A stretch of 49,963 nt of DNA. It comes from Nitrospira sp. CG24B. GTDB taxonomy: Bacteria > Nitrospirota > Nitrospiria > Nitrospirales > Nitrospiraceae. The DNA lies in contig NEWS02000004.1 of NCBI GenBank assembly GCA_002869845.2, positions 1,583,721-1,633,683 on the forward strand. Direction: 5' to 3'. The notes beneath the pieces were generated by a model that was not told where the DNA came from, did not search any database, and saw only the letters and a list, made by a program, of their open reading frames with translations. Shown here one piece after another: positions 27,108 to 35,913 of this stretch. A program made the position numbers and the translations under genes. Every line of letters starts with the position of its first letter. The stretch's first letter is position 1.

Positions 27108-27680
27108 CTACTTGCGAGACCGGGTGGGCACATTTTCCGGTGGGATGAAGACCGCCAATGCAATGACCGTCGTCCACTTCCCCTTCTTCCCGACGGCCGA
27201 CTGGGTGATATTCTGGGTCTTGACGATTTTCCCACCCATCTTGAACACTTGTTCACGCTCTTTCCAAGCCACATTCGGGTCGAACTCGACGCCTAACGTC
27301 GTCGCCAGCATCTGCGCGGCCAGATCTTCGGTATACTCTCCGGTCTCCTCGTCCGTCTCACCATGGGCATGGTGCTCGGACAGATAGCCATACGTGCCGA
27401 GATCGGTGGGCTTCGCAAGACCGACGGAGGCTGACACCAGCTGATTGCGTTCGTTGGTTTCAGATCGAGCCATCACACAAAACGTAATCTCTCCAGGCTT
27501 CAACAGTTGCTCCCCACGCTTTCTGGGAACCACCTTGCAATGGGGCGGGAGAATGGACGACACGCTGACGAGGTTGCAGTAGGCCACACCAGCGCTGCGC
27601 AATGCCTCCTCGAAGGAGGTCAGCTTTTCCTTGTGGACCCCCACTCCTCTCGTTAAAAACATATGCTTAGGTACCATCAT
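27108..27680 (-). CDS. pdaD: pyruvoyl-dependent arginine decarboxylase (PvlArgDC)
   Basis: This 190-aa enzyme makes agmatine from arginine using a pyruvoyl group formed by self-cleavage. The processing site is the serine pair in [10 protein letters not shown] (about S41/S42), where cleavage converts the second Ser to pyruvoyl. Other family features are [20 protein letters not shown] at the start, the GEITFCVMA strand and [19 protein letters not shown] before the C-terminal half. Length matches the archaeal and chlamydial enzymes. AAGGGGAA precedes the adjacent ATGs. The agmatinase gene follows 62 bp downstream, forming a two-step arginine-to-putrescine unit. This PLP-independent route is rare outside archaea and a few bacterial groups. 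Confidence 0.94.
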   Translation of the reverse strand: MMVPKHMFLTRGVGVHKEKLTSFEEALRSAGVAYCNLVSVSSILPPHCKVVPRKRGEQLLKPGEITFCVMARSETNERNQLVSASVGLAKPTDLGTYGYLSEHHAHGETDEETGEYTEDLAAQMLATTLGVEFDPNVAWKEREQVFKMGGKIVKTQNITQSAVGKKGKWTTVIALAVFIPPENVPTRSRK

Positions 27681-27835
27681 TTCCCCTTTCGTCTGGTAAT
27701 CGGCCTCTCTCTGGTTGTTCGAAGGTTGTTTGGTGACGTGTTCTCAATCGGCCAGCCAGACAAACAAACCGGACCAGATCAACTGCTGTATCAGGCGCTT
27801 GTTGTAGCAAGATTGGACTGGCTTCGCAATATCTT

Positions 27836-29290
27836 CTAGACACTTTTTTCGGTTGAACTGGGCGGTTCCTTCAAGTTCAGGATGAGCATGCGCGGCTCGG
27901 TCATATCTTCGATCGCGGCACGCACCCCTTCGCGTCCCAATCCCGAGTCTTTCACTCCGCCGTAGGGCATATGATCGGCACGAAACGTGGGAATTTCATT
28001 CGCCAAAACCGCACCGACTTCCAGATGCCGAAAGGCGTAAAAAATCTTGTTGATGTCCTGCGTAAACAGACCGGCTTGCAATCCATAGGCCGATTGATTG
28101 AGTAGCGCCATGGCCTCGCTGAGCTGACGATACGGCGTCACGGTCACGACCGGCCCAAACACCTCCTGACACGAGACTTTCATATCAGGCTTCACATTCG
28201 ACAACACCGTCGCCTCGACAAGCGAGCCCCTCCGCTTTCCTCCCAGCAATACACGCGCCCCCTCCGCAACCGCTTCCCCGATCCAGCCCTCCACGCGCTG
28301 AGCAGCCGCATGATCGATGAGGGGACCGACAGTAGTCGTTTCGTCGGCAGGATCTCCCACCTTCAATCGAGCGACATACATAAGCAACTTGGTCGTAAAC
28401 ACATCGGCGACCGAATGATGCACGTACACCCGTTGCACCGAAATGCACGTCTGGCCGGCATACCCAAATCCGCCTGCCGCGCAACGCTGGGCCGCCAGTT
28501 CAAGATCGGCATCAGGCTCGATGATCACACCGGCGTTCCCCCCAAGTTCGAGCGTGACTTTTTTCTTCCCACATTTTGCCTTCAGCATCCATCCCACCGA
28601 GGCACTTCCGGTGAAGCTCAGCAACATGAATCGCGGATCGACCACCATCCGCTCGGCAAGGGCATTGTCGCAGGGCACCACGTTGAGCCCGCCCGGAGGA
28701 AGTCCCGCTTCAAGCGCGATCTCTCCGAGAAGCAACGCCGTCAACGGGGTCTGAGGCGCCGGCTTGATCAGAATCGGATTGCCCGCAGCGAGCGCCGGCG
28801 CCACTTTGTGCGCCACGAGGTTCAACGGAAAGTTGAAGGGGGTAATACCGAGAATCGGACCGATCGGAAATCGGCGGAGCATGCCAAGATGCGTATCGAA
28901 ACCGGGCGTCCAATCCAGCGGGACGACTTCCCCGGGAATGCGGCGTGCCTCTTCGGCGGCGACCGTGAAGGTTTGGATTGCCCGGCTGACTTCCCGCTTT
29001 GCGTCGGTGATCGGCTTACCGGCCTCCGCCGTGATAGTCTGCGCGACCTCATCTCGCCGTCGATAGAGCAGGGCCGCGATCTGCTGGAGAATGTTGTATC
29101 TGGCATGCGCTGGCAGCTGGCCCATAGTGGCCGCCGCACTGCACGTAGACGCGATGGCCTCATCGACATCCGATTCCGTCGCTTGGGTGACCTGGGCGAC
29201 GAGTTTTCCGGTGAACGGATCAACGACCTGGGCCAAACGCTCGCCTGACTTCCATTGGCCATGCACGAGGAACGGACGGGATGCTTGCAC
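27836..29290 (-). CDS. NAD(P)-dependent aldehyde dehydrogenase
   Basis: This 484-aa ALDH-superfamily enzyme oxidises an unidentified aldehyde to its acid. It shows GITPFNFPLNLVAHKVAPAL (cofactor site), LELGGNAGVIIEPDAD with the general-base Glu (about 248), the nucleophile Cys in GYAGQTCISVQRVYV (about 281) and the C-terminal PYGGVKDSGLGREGV. Length is normal. The start is a GTG without a good ribosome site; no better start exists in frame before the preceding gene, so the N-terminus is uncertain. It lies among polyamine genes and could act on an aminoaldehyde, but sequence alone cannot show this. Confidence 0.9.
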   Translation of the reverse strand: MQASRPFLVHGQWKSGERLAQVVDPFTGKLVAQVTQATESDVDEAIASTCSAAATMGQLPAHARYNILQQIAALLYRRRDEVAQTITAEAGKPITDAKREVSRAIQTFTVAAEEARRIPGEVVPLDWTPGFDTHLGMLRRFPIGPILGITPFNFPLNLVAHKVAPALAAGNPILIKPAPQTPLTALLLGEIALEAGLPPGGLNVVPCDNALAERMVVDPRFMLLSFTGSASVGWMLKAKCGKKKVTLELGGNAGVIIEPDADLELAAQRCAAGGFGYAGQTCISVQRVYVHHSVADVFTTKLLMYVARLKVGDPADETTTVGPLIDHAAAQRVEGWIGEAVAEGARVLLGGKRRGSLVEATVLSNVKPDMKVSCQEVFGPVVTVTPYRQLSEAMALLNQSAYGLQAGLFTQDINKIFYAFRHLEVGAVLANEIPTFRADHMPYGGVKDSGLGREGVRAAIEDMTEPRMLILNLKEPPSSTEKSV

Positions 29291-29325
29291 TGGAGGACTC
29301 GCTGGAGTCTGTGACGAGGTTGGTG

Positions 29326-29598
29326 TTAGTCCACTGCTTCAACCGGCGCAGCGGCTTCAGCGGCAGGTTGAGCAACTGGGGCTGCTTCTTGTGCGGCAAC
29401 GGCCTTGCCGATCAGTTCTTCCGTGCCCCAATCGCGGATCGCCTCCAAGGTAAAGCCCTCGTAGGTCGATACTCCGTGACACGACGGACACTCCGGCATC
29501 GGAACTTTTCTATAGAAGACTTCGGTCAGGCACGACATACAGACCCAGAAGTCGTCAGCACGATGCGAAACGGGCCAGAACGATTGCATTGAATCCAT
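29326..29598 (-). CDS. small zinc-ribbon protein of unknown function
   Basis: This is a 90-aa protein with two CxxC knuckles: VCMSCLTEV and PECPSCHG, spaced like a zinc ribbon. A low-complexity tail rich in Ala, Pro and Glu follows (residues about 67-90). GGTAGGG precedes the ATG at 29,598. It lies on the same strand as the aldehyde dehydrogenase (35 bp downstream). The two knuckles support metal binding; no function is recognised. Confidence 0.7.
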   Translation of the reverse strand: MDSMQSFWPVSHRADDFWVCMSCLTEVFYRKVPMPECPSCHGVSTYEGFTLEAIRDWGTEELIGKAVAAQEAAPVAQPAAEAAAPVEAVD

Positions 29599-29695
29599 AG
29601 AGACACCCTACCTTTATTGTCGAAGAGGACTATCGTACCTGCGTGCGGATGTCAACAGCACGCGCAAAGATTCACGCTGCTCCGGTGCAGTTCAG

Positions 29696-30337
29696 CTATT
29701 TTTTCTCACCCGCCAGAAGCCGATCGATTTCCTCTGCGAACATCTCGAATGGAAAAGCTCCAGGAATCGCTACCGCCGGCTCTTTGTCCGTCGGCTCACT
29801 GGCCGTTCGCACAAGGACAAACCCAGGAGTTCCGTGAAACCCCCATTGGGTGGCTTCCTGACGATCATCAAAAATCGCCTTCGTATACCGCCCCTCGTTC
29901 ACGCACCGTTCAAACGCAGGCTGATCCAAACTAAGCGCCACAGCATGGCGGAGATACACTTGCTTGCCCAAGTGGCCCCCTTCGGCAAACAATCGATCAT
30001 GCATCGCCCAATACTGCCCTTGCACCCCAGCACATCGGGCAGCCATCGCGGCATCTACCCCGGAACCTTGATCCCCGCGTGGAAAATCACGGTAGATAAA
30101 TCGAACTTTCCCCGTGTCGACATAACGCGCTTGAATCCGTGGCCACGTCTGTTTGAAAAATTTCACGCAATACCCGCATGTGAAATCACTATATTCGATC
30201 AAGGTCACAGGTGCGTTGGCCTGCCCTCTGATCCGCACGTCAGTTTCAGGTGAAGGCCCGGCCAGGACCGAGGAAGACCACAGCAGGGCGCCGCACACGA
30301 ACAGCTGAACCGATCGTCGACCTGCCATTCGACTCAT
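29696..30337 (-). CDS. DsbA-like periplasmic thiol oxidoreductase
   Basis: This 213-aa protein has a signal peptide (LFVCGALLWSSSVLAG) followed by a thioredoxin fold with helical insert. The active site is CGYC at about 54-57 in EYSDFTCGYCVKFF, and the cis-Pro loop is GTPGFVLV. The form resembles the DsbA/BdbD/DsbG-like thioredoxin_4 group, which forms or repairs disulfides in exported proteins. Its ATG overlaps the stop of the deoxyhypusine-synthase-like gene by 4 bp (ATGA), so the two are translationally coupled although no link of function is evident. Confidence 0.88.
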   Translation of the reverse strand: MSRMAGRRSVQLFVCGALLWSSSVLAGPSPETDVRIRGQANAPVTLIEYSDFTCGYCVKFFKQTWPRIQARYVDTGKVRFIYRDFPRGDQGSGVDAAMAARCAGVQGQYWAMHDRLFAEGGHLGKQVYLRHAVALSLDQPAFERCVNEGRYTKAIFDDRQEATQWGFHGTPGFVLVRTASEPTDKEPAVAIPGAFPFEMFAEEIDRLLAGEKK

Positions 30338-31440
30338 GGGCGACGCACCGCGCCGGCCTTCTTTCGCTCAAGAATCCCCATCATCAACAAAGGCCAGACA
30401 ACCGTGGCATCGCTTAAGACTTCAGCAAATCGCCCACCGTCTTTGGGAGTCACAAACTTCCCCCAGGACAGCCCCTCTTGATACGTACAGCCGCTCAGCC
30501 CCCCCCAGTAATCCGGTTCGGGACAAATTCGCACCCCGTAATGAAATCGAGGCGGCTTCACATTCAGGCCCAACCGGAGATTACCGATTTCAATATATGG
30601 CCCAACCTGTTGCGCCCAGTTCCGAGGAACCCCTCCGCCGATCGTGAAAATTCCAAGTCGCTTAGCGGAGAGGACATGGTCGGCATAGCTGTTGAGATCA
30701 AGGTACGGATTGAATGAGGGACACGATTGATGGATCGCTCGTAAAATGTCCAGATCTCTCCCGAGCCCGACCTGCGCTCGGGCTCGATCGACCTCCCGAG
30801 CCATCGCCCAGGTTCCCATATCTAGCCCCACCTCCGAGTCAGTGAACGCCGGGATATAGACCGGCACCTTTTTTAGATAGGCGCTTTTCAGAATTCCGTC
30901 GCTGTCCAACTCCTCCGCCAGCGTCTTCCCAATCTCCCTCGTGAGGACAGCCGACGACAGTGGCTGATCCTGATCGAGGCGCTTCAATGTTTGCGCAACG
31001 ACGTGCTCGACATAATTCAAATTCGATTCCATCTCGAGCGTGTCGTAGACGCGATTGTACCCTTTCCGAAAGAGCTCTTCGTCGCTCATCGCAGAATCGT
31101 GGCGATAATGCGTCTTGCCGACCGACTCACTGAGGCCATGCGCCATTAACGCCCCGGTCGAAATGATGCATTGCACCATGCCTTCATCGATCATCTTCGT
31201 GATGATCTTCCCCATCTTGGCAATTGTCATTGCACCGGACAAGGTCATCACAACATGGCAGTCAGGGTCCTCGATCATCTCCCACAACACATCGAACGCG
31301 TGGCCGAGATGCCGCCCTCCGAACGCGGTCTTGCCCATTGCTTCGAGCAGATCGCTGAACGAGGCAATCTTGTCTGGGTCCAGCGGCTCGAGCGCTTCCA
31401 AGCCGTCTTTTGCACCATCATGAAATTCACGTGCATACAT
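30334..31440 (-). CDS. speY: deoxyhypusine-synthase-like protein, probable homospermidine synthase SpeY
   Basis: This 368-aa protein has the length of eukaryotic deoxyhypusine synthase and its key features: STGALMAHGLSESVGKTHYR, the NAD-binding GGGVPRNWAQQVGPY, and the active-site lysine in LSWGKFVTP (about K326), followed by ADATVVWPLL-type end (SDATVVWPLLM). Bacteria lack eIF5A, the normal substrate. A bacterial homologue in Anabaena (SpeY) was shown to make sym-homospermidine from putrescine. The arginine decarboxylase and agmatinase genes downstream on the same strand would supply putrescine, which supports the same role here. AGAGGA precedes the ATG. The product (homospermidine or spermidine) is inference. 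Confidence 0.85.
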   Translation of the reverse strand: MYAREFHDGAKDGLEALEPLDPDKIASFSDLLEAMGKTAFGGRHLGHAFDVLWEMIEDPDCHVVMTLSGAMTIAKMGKIITKMIDEGMVQCIISTGALMAHGLSESVGKTHYRHDSAMSDEELFRKGYNRVYDTLEMESNLNYVEHVVAQTLKRLDQDQPLSSAVLTREIGKTLAEELDSDGILKSAYLKKVPVYIPAFTDSEVGLDMGTWAMAREVDRARAQVGLGRDLDILRAIHQSCPSFNPYLDLNSYADHVLSAKRLGIFTIGGGVPRNWAQQVGPYIEIGNLRLGLNVKPPRFHYGVRICPEPDYWGGLSGCTYQEGLSWGKFVTPKDGGRFAEVLSDATVVWPLLMMGILERKKAGAVRRP

Positions 31441-32091
31441 AGCGATCCTCTAAAGAAATTCACAAACGCTTTCGTTATACACAACCATGAATAGGAGCGT
31501 CAATGAAGGACGGCTCCGAAATTGTCCATCACCGCTTCACAACCTAAGAGGAGAAACCATATTCGTTTGATGTGGCGGGTGTTCCTGATGCCGCGCACAA
31601 GTTTGCCTCTAGTGGGCGCAACCTATAATTCTGGCTGTTCGGTGTGGTAGACACCGACAAGACTGCGACCTTTGGCATCGTTATGCGCGGCGTGGAACTA
31701 CACGGCAGCACCGATGCGACACAACCACCGCTCTAGCCAGTCTCAAACCGGTAGCAAGTGCCGAAGTACCGCGGCGGTGACGATTCCCCCACACCAGCTG
31801 CGATTCCCACGATCGTATCAGCGTACGCACTGTTCGCATCGCCACGTTGCTGCACGCGCGGATGACAGAGAATCCAGTCACAACTCGCACAACCGCCGAC
31901 GTTTCAATGCTGGAATGGTGCAGCATTCGTGTCCAATGCAAATCCGTCAGCAGCCTGAACGATGAACGAACCGGAAGGTGGGAGGATTACTAGCGATCGT
32001 TGATGCGCCCGTTGTGATGTCAATACCGCCCGCCCGCCGCACAACCACACGCACGTAACGCCTGCGGCGCAACCTAAGGAGGGAACCGGCC
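31441..32091. other. 650-bp gap with no recognised gene
   Basis: Both strands were read. The only frames are short and match nothing I know (for instance 31,672-31,965 on +). The stretch from about 31,560 looks like decayed coding DNA, but no family can be named. The last 15 bases before 32,092 contain the ribosome site of the permease gene. Promoters of the two diverging genes must lie here. Confidence 0.4.
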
Positions 32092-33672
32092 ATGAACGCG
32101 AGCAAGCCCGCCATCTGGGTACCAGGAGACTGGAATGCCTTATTCAGATTCGGCACCAACATCCTGCTCAACATGCTGGTCCTCACCGGCCTCCTGCCCT
32201 TCGTGCTGAAGATGCCGGACAGTCTCGTCTTCGGCCGCATTCTGCCGGCCTGCGGCCTGATGCTGTTCATGAGTACCATGTGCTACGCATGGCTCGCGTA
32301 CCAACTGGCCAGAACAACCGGGCGCAACGATGTCACCGCACTGCCGTCGGGCACCAGTGTCCCGCACATGTTCGTGGTGGTGTTCGTGATCATGCTGCCG
32401 ATTACACTGCGGACCGGCGATCCGATCAAGGGGTGGGAAGCAGGCTTGACCTGGGTATTCGTTCAGAGCTTCGTGCTCATGATTGGCGGCTTCATCGGAC
32501 CCTGGATACGCAAAGTTACGCCGCGTGCCGCACTGCTCGGCACGCTGGCCGGAGTTTCCATCGCGTTCATTTCCATGCGCCCGGCTCTTGAAATGTTCAT
32601 GACGCCGCTGATCGGGCTCATCTGCTTCGCGATCATCATGGTCAGCTGGCTTGGCTCCGTGCGTTACTTCGGTGGCATCCCTGCGGGCCTCGTGGCCATT
32701 GCGGTCGGCATGGTGATCGCCTGGGGTTCCACCGTGTTGGGCCTGAACTATGGAGGCATGAGCCTCGACAAACTTGCCGGCTCTTTCTCAAATTTCGGGT
32801 TTTCCGTTCCGATCCCCGCTGTAGGCCACGTCTTCGCCGGCTTCGAATTTCTCGGCATTATTCTGGTGACTGCCATCCCGTTCGGTATCTATGATCTGGT
32901 GGAAGCCATCGACAATGTCGAAAGTGCCGCCGCAGCCGGCGACAGTTTCCCGACCACGCGCGTGCTCACTGCGGACGGTATTATCAGCCTGATCGGCTGC
33001 CTAATGGGGAATCCTTTCATCCTCGCCGTCTACATCGGCCAGCCCGGATGGAAAGCGATCGGCGGTCGCATCGGCTATTCCGCCGCCACCGGCATCTCGG
33101 TAATCCTGCTGGCCTGGTTCGGCATCATTTCGGTCATGATGGCGTTAATTCCGGTCGTGGCCATCGCACCGATCCTGCTCTACATCGGCATGCTGATCGG
33201 CTCCCAAGCATTCCTCGAAACACCGCGCAGCCATGCCCCGGCCATCATTCTGGGGTTGGTGCCGCACGTCGCGGCATGGGGCAAACTTCAGATTGACGGC
33301 GCGCTGGGTGCCGCCGGCACCAATGTCGCCGCTGTCGGACTCGACAAACTTGGTCAGGTCGGCGTCCTCTATCACGGGCTACAGGTCATTGGCGGTGGCG
33401 CGATTCTCGGCGGACTGGTGCTGACTTCGATTGCCGTATTCGTGATCGACCGATCATTTTCCAGGGCAGGCGTGTTTGCCCTCGTCGGTGCCGCTTTCAC
33501 GTTCTTCGGATTCATGCATGGCGAGGCGATCGGCTTCGCTCAATCGCCGGTCGTCGCCCTCGCCTATTTGGGTGTCGCAGGCGTCATGTTCGGATGCGCA
33601 AGGTACGCGACAACGGCTCCACAGGCCGTCAAAGCCCATACGCACAACGCGGTTGGTCAAGCCGTCGGCTGA
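32092..33672 (+). CDS. NCS2-like (xanthine/uracil permease-type) membrane transporter
   Basis: This 526-aa membrane protein has about 12-14 hydrophobic helices and the organisation of the nucleobase-cation symporter-2/AzgA clan. Supporting stretches are SGTSVPHMFVVVFVIMLPI near helix 3, EAIDNVESAAAAGDSFPTTR as the conserved acidic helix followed by VLTADGIISLIGCLMGNPF, and a second half around IAPILLYIGMLIGSQAF. These resemble AzgA-like guanine/hypoxanthine or related permeases. A strong AAGGAGGG precedes the ATG. Codon and base use is more G+C-rich than neighbours, so transfer is possible. The substrate is not determinable from sequence; purine, uracil or another heterocycle is likely. Confidence 0.82.
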   Translation: MNASKPAIWVPGDWNALFRFGTNILLNMLVLTGLLPFVLKMPDSLVFGRILPACGLMLFMSTMCYAWLAYQLARTTGRNDVTALPSGTSVPHMFVVVFVIMLPITLRTGDPIKGWEAGLTWVFVQSFVLMIGGFIGPWIRKVTPRAALLGTLAGVSIAFISMRPALEMFMTPLIGLICFAIIMVSWLGSVRYFGGIPAGLVAIAVGMVIAWGSTVLGLNYGGMSLDKLAGSFSNFGFSVPIPAVGHVFAGFEFLGIILVTAIPFGIYDLVEAIDNVESAAAAGDSFPTTRVLTADGIISLIGCLMGNPFILAVYIGQPGWKAIGGRIGYSAATGISVILLAWFGIISVMMALIPVVAIAPILLYIGMLIGSQAFLETPRSHAPAIILGLVPHVAAWGKLQIDGALGAAGTNVAAVGLDKLGQVGVLYHGLQVIGGGAILGGLVLTSIAVFVIDRSFSRAGVFALVGAAFTFFGFMHGEAIGFAQSPVVALAYLGVAGVMFGCARYATTAPQAVKAHTHNAVGQAVG

Positions 33673-33791
33673 GAAGATTGGGTCGATAGGCAATCTGCCA
33701 TCCCCGAGCGTTGGTAGCAATGGCCGGGTAATAGGGCGCCGGGTCTTACGCAGAAGAGGACTGATCGGGAACAGGCTACTGTGGAGGGTTA

Positions 33792-33821
33792 GCCGTCTGC
33801 CTCAATTCAGAGGCGGACGGC
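33792..33821 (+). terminator. stem-loop downstream of the permease gene
   Basis: Arms gccgtctgcctc and gaggcggacggc pair over 12 positions (one G-T) around a 6-base loop, 120 bp after the permease stop. No T-run follows, so it may be a weak or Rho-assisted terminator or simply a processing hairpin. Confidence 0.4.
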
Positions 33822-33954
33822 ACGAGCAAGAGACATGAAAGATAATCCGACCCATTATCTCCGACGCTTCTGGAAACCTTGACAACTTCCCCATGGACGG
33901 CCTAGCCTTTTTATCACCGATTTGATTCGTAGTGGATAGCATTGGAAGGAACTC

Positions 33955-34167
33955 ATGAAATCGAAGAAGCCGATCAAACCAAGGACGACGCGCCAGAGAC
34001 CCGCCCTTCAAACGAAACCAGGTTCTTCCACACCTTCCGTATCGGCAAATATCCACGAACGGATCGCAACACGAGCCTTCGAGAACTACGAACGACGCAT
34101 CCGTCAAGGTCCTCTCGATGACTGGCTTCAAGCGGAGCAGGAGATCCTCGGACGAAACCAACCTTAA
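33955..34167 (+). CDS. small DUF2934-domain protein
   Basis: This is a 70-aa basic protein. The second half (NIHERIATRAFENYERRIRQ, then PLDDWLQAEQEILG) is the DUF2934 pattern of a short helical pair ending in DWLQAE. The N-terminal 25 residues are Lys/Arg/Pro-rich. GGAAGG precedes the ATG. DUF2934 has no assigned function; such proteins occur often in Nitrospira and Deltaproteobacteria. It lies about 220 bp before the left edge of the integrated element. Confidence 0.8.
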   Translation: MKSKKPIKPRTTRQRPALQTKPGSSTPSVSANIHERIATRAFENYERRIRQGPLDDWLQAEQEILGRNQP

Positions 34168-34178
34168 CGGAGGGCTAC

Positions 34179-34356
34179 ATGAGCTACAGTCGGCAGTCAT
34201 TGTCGTTGTTACGGTCGCACTTGCTCTCGCCGGTTGTGCGCATGTCCAGCAGCAGTTTGCCGCCCTGCCAAGGTGTTCAAGGATGAAGGCGGGACGAAGG
34301 TAAACAACGATGGAATTGATTTCTGGACAACGCCGTCAATTACGATACACCGCTAA
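34179..34356 (+). pseudogene. small lipoprotein gene broken by frameshifts
   Basis: After GGAGG and ATG at 34,179, three reading frames must be joined to make one small lipoprotein. A hydrophobic segment VIVVVTVALALAGCAHVQQQ with a good lipobox (LAGC) is in a second frame; the continuation VFKDEGGTKVNNDGIDFW to a stop at 34,354-34,356 is in a third. An intact version would be about 58 residues. It ends 28 bp before the attachment repeat, so it was probably damaged on the chromosome side. The family is unknown. Confidence 0.45.
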
Positions 34357-34384
34357 TTAGGCGCCAGCTTAACCGAAGGTTGGT

Positions 34385-34430
34385 GTGGTGGTCCCAACGG
34401 GATTCGAACCCGTGTTTAAGCCTTGAGAGG
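34385..34430 (-). repeat. left attachment-site copy (46-bp core, partial tRNA-Glu)
   Basis: Identical over 46 bases to 45,855-45,900. On the - strand it is the tRNA segment from the anticodon stem/loop to the CCA end. It lacks the 5' half of the tRNA and cannot fold into one. The match stops at 34,384/45,854 and at 34,431/45,901. Confidence 0.93.
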
Positions 34431-34516
34431 ACCGACCAAACTGAGAAAAATCAACAAGATGACACTTCAGAACCGTCCAATGAGTAGCATGGTTTTACAA
34501 CGACTTACAAGACCCT

Positions 34517-34532
34517 TGTCCTATATAGGACA
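34517..34532. promoter_or_regulatory. 16-bp perfect palindrome near the left end of the element
   Basis: tgtcctatataggaca reads the same on both strands. It lies about 90 bp inside the left attachment copy. It could be an operator or an integrase/excisionase arm site; no protein can be assigned. Confidence 0.5.
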
Positions 34533-34863
34533 GTGATGAGGTCTCTACCCTTGCCAACGAGTCGAAGGGGTTCCGCATCCCGACTGATATCACGCAGACC
34601 GTCACTATCCTGGCTCGAAAACGCGGACGAGAAGACCTGCATGGCTTCTGTGATCGCAGACGAGCTTTGCAAGACCACGCTGCCGTTTATTGAACACCAG
34701 ACCATATCACAATCACATCACCCAGAACGTCTGCGTTGCGGGCCAGCGGACGCGACACCTGTCCATTTTGCTTATGCCCAACCTCTTCGATCTGTATGCT
34801 GGTCAGCTGGACGTGGTGTGGCACTCGTAGAATTGCAACTCAAGCTTGCGGAGGCAAATTCGC

Positions 34864-35151
34864 ATGGACTACACTGAGGGCATGGCTACAGTGGTTCACC
34901 CTCATATCACAAGCGATCCAAACATTTGTGGTGGGAGCCCGTGTATTGAAGGAACGCGCATCACCGTGCGAACCATTGCGATCTACGCGTTGCATCACGG
35001 GCAGACTCCGGAAGAGCTACTCACGCACTATCCTCACCTCAGTCTCGCATCAATTTATGATGCCCTGTCCTATTACTACGACAATCGTGCCGTACTCGAT
35101 CAGGACATTGTCGAGCATCTGTCAGCCCCGGAAATTGATTCCCGGTTCTAA
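34864..35151 (+). CDS. DUF433-family antitoxin-like protein
   Basis: This protein of about 95 aa has the DUF433 signature: ITSDPNICGGSPCIEGTRIT, VRTIAIYALHHGQTPEELL, then HYPHLSLASIYDALSYYYDN. DUF433 proteins carry a winged-helix-like fold and commonly act as antitoxins next to a PIN-like (DUF5615) toxin. Here no toxin follows: the next readable coding piece is a RadC remnant in another frame, so the toxin gene has been lost. GGAGG lies 11 bases before the ATG at 34,864; a second ATG at 34,882 is too close to its own purine run. Confidence 0.85.
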   Translation: MDYTEGMATVVHPHITSDPNICGGSPCIEGTRITVRTIAIYALHHGQTPEELLTHYPHLSLASIYDALSYYYDNRAVLDQDIVEHLSAPEIDSRF

Positions 35152-35228
35152 TCCCACACCCCCGTCTTTCCTCATGAGCCTTTCTGTGGGGCCCGCGCCG
35201 AGATGTCCTGGTGACATGGCTACGTCGG

Positions 35229-35345
35229 ACCCTCACCACACGACTGCGGGAAGCTGGAGAGCTACTGGGCATCAGGCTGCTTGATCATCTCATTCTCGGT
35301 GACGACCGTCTCTATAGTTTCGCCGATCAGGGCTGGCCGCTGTGA
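35229..35345 (+). pseudogene. RadC (JAB-domain) C-terminal remnant
   Basis: Thirty-eight codons and a stop encode LTTRLREAGELLGIRLLDHL, then ILGDDRLYSFADQG: the end of a RadC-family protein. The catalytic JAB motif HxHPSG upstream is absent, and 35,152-35,228 shows no matching frame. RadC-like genes are common passengers on mobile elements. It is too short for a functional protein. Confidence 0.75.
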
Positions 35346-35487
35346 GGCGACAGTCCTTCCGCTTACCTCTTTGAGTGCTCTTCTCAGGCACATGACGCAT
35401 ATCCAAGCACGGAATAGATTTCAGAATTCCTACCACGAGTGGTGGTCTGCTCCTGAGTGATCTTCCCCCGCTTTGGTGGACATCGGG

Positions 35488-35562
35488 TTACGGGACAGCT
35501 GTCTGTGCTTCAAACTCGGCGGGAGACTGATAGCCTAGTGGACAGTAATTGGGGCGAGAGTA
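35488..35562 (-). pseudogene. IS3-family transposase, last about 24 codons
   Basis: Read on the - strand, 35,562-35,488 gives a tail LGYQSPAEFEAQTAVP and stop, the typical end of IS3-family OrfB. Upstream, only YSRPNYCP is left before the frame is lost. This is a decayed insertion-sequence scar inside the island. Confidence 0.6.
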
Positions 35563-35913
35563 TTTCTGAGCGGCTATCCAATCCTTGGCCCTCGAAGGCG
35601 ATAGTCATGAGCGCCTCGAGGTCGTTGACACTGAATGAGCTGGCATCGTGCCTAAGAGCTCGGGTGTGAGTATGACCGATCGGTATCGGTAAATTCTCCA
35701 CCGCTCAGATTGGTTCCATCCTGACTCATTTGTAAGGCCCCCTACCGTCACTTCGAACATAGAGCCTTACCTTGGCTTGCGGCCCATCTCTTGAGGCGTT
35801 TGGATGAAACAGCAGCCCATATCGAATCCCCAAAGTCTTGCATGATCTGACGGAGATGAAGCCCGATCCATGAGCTAGGCCCGGTCTTTTGGGGAAGGGG
35901 TGATGCCGACTGT
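35563..35913. other. 350-bp stretch without a recognised gene
   Basis: Both strands were read. No family, RNA gene or clear repeat is seen. It lies between the IS3 scar and the RCC1 gene's 3' end, and part may be decayed 3' coding sequence of that gene. Confidence 0.35.

Noticed and set aside
31672..31965. A + strand frame of 97 codons
   Set aside because: Composition is Ser/His/Arg-rich with no motif; no ribosome site; probably non-coding or decayed DNA.
34385..34430. A second tRNA-Glu gene
   Set aside because: Only the 3' 46 nt match; the acceptor 5' strand, D arm and half of the anticodon arm are missing. It is an attachment-site copy.
34533..34877. A + strand frame of 114 codons after the palindrome
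   Set aside because: No recognisable domain and it overlaps the DUF433 start; kept only as a possible lost regulator.
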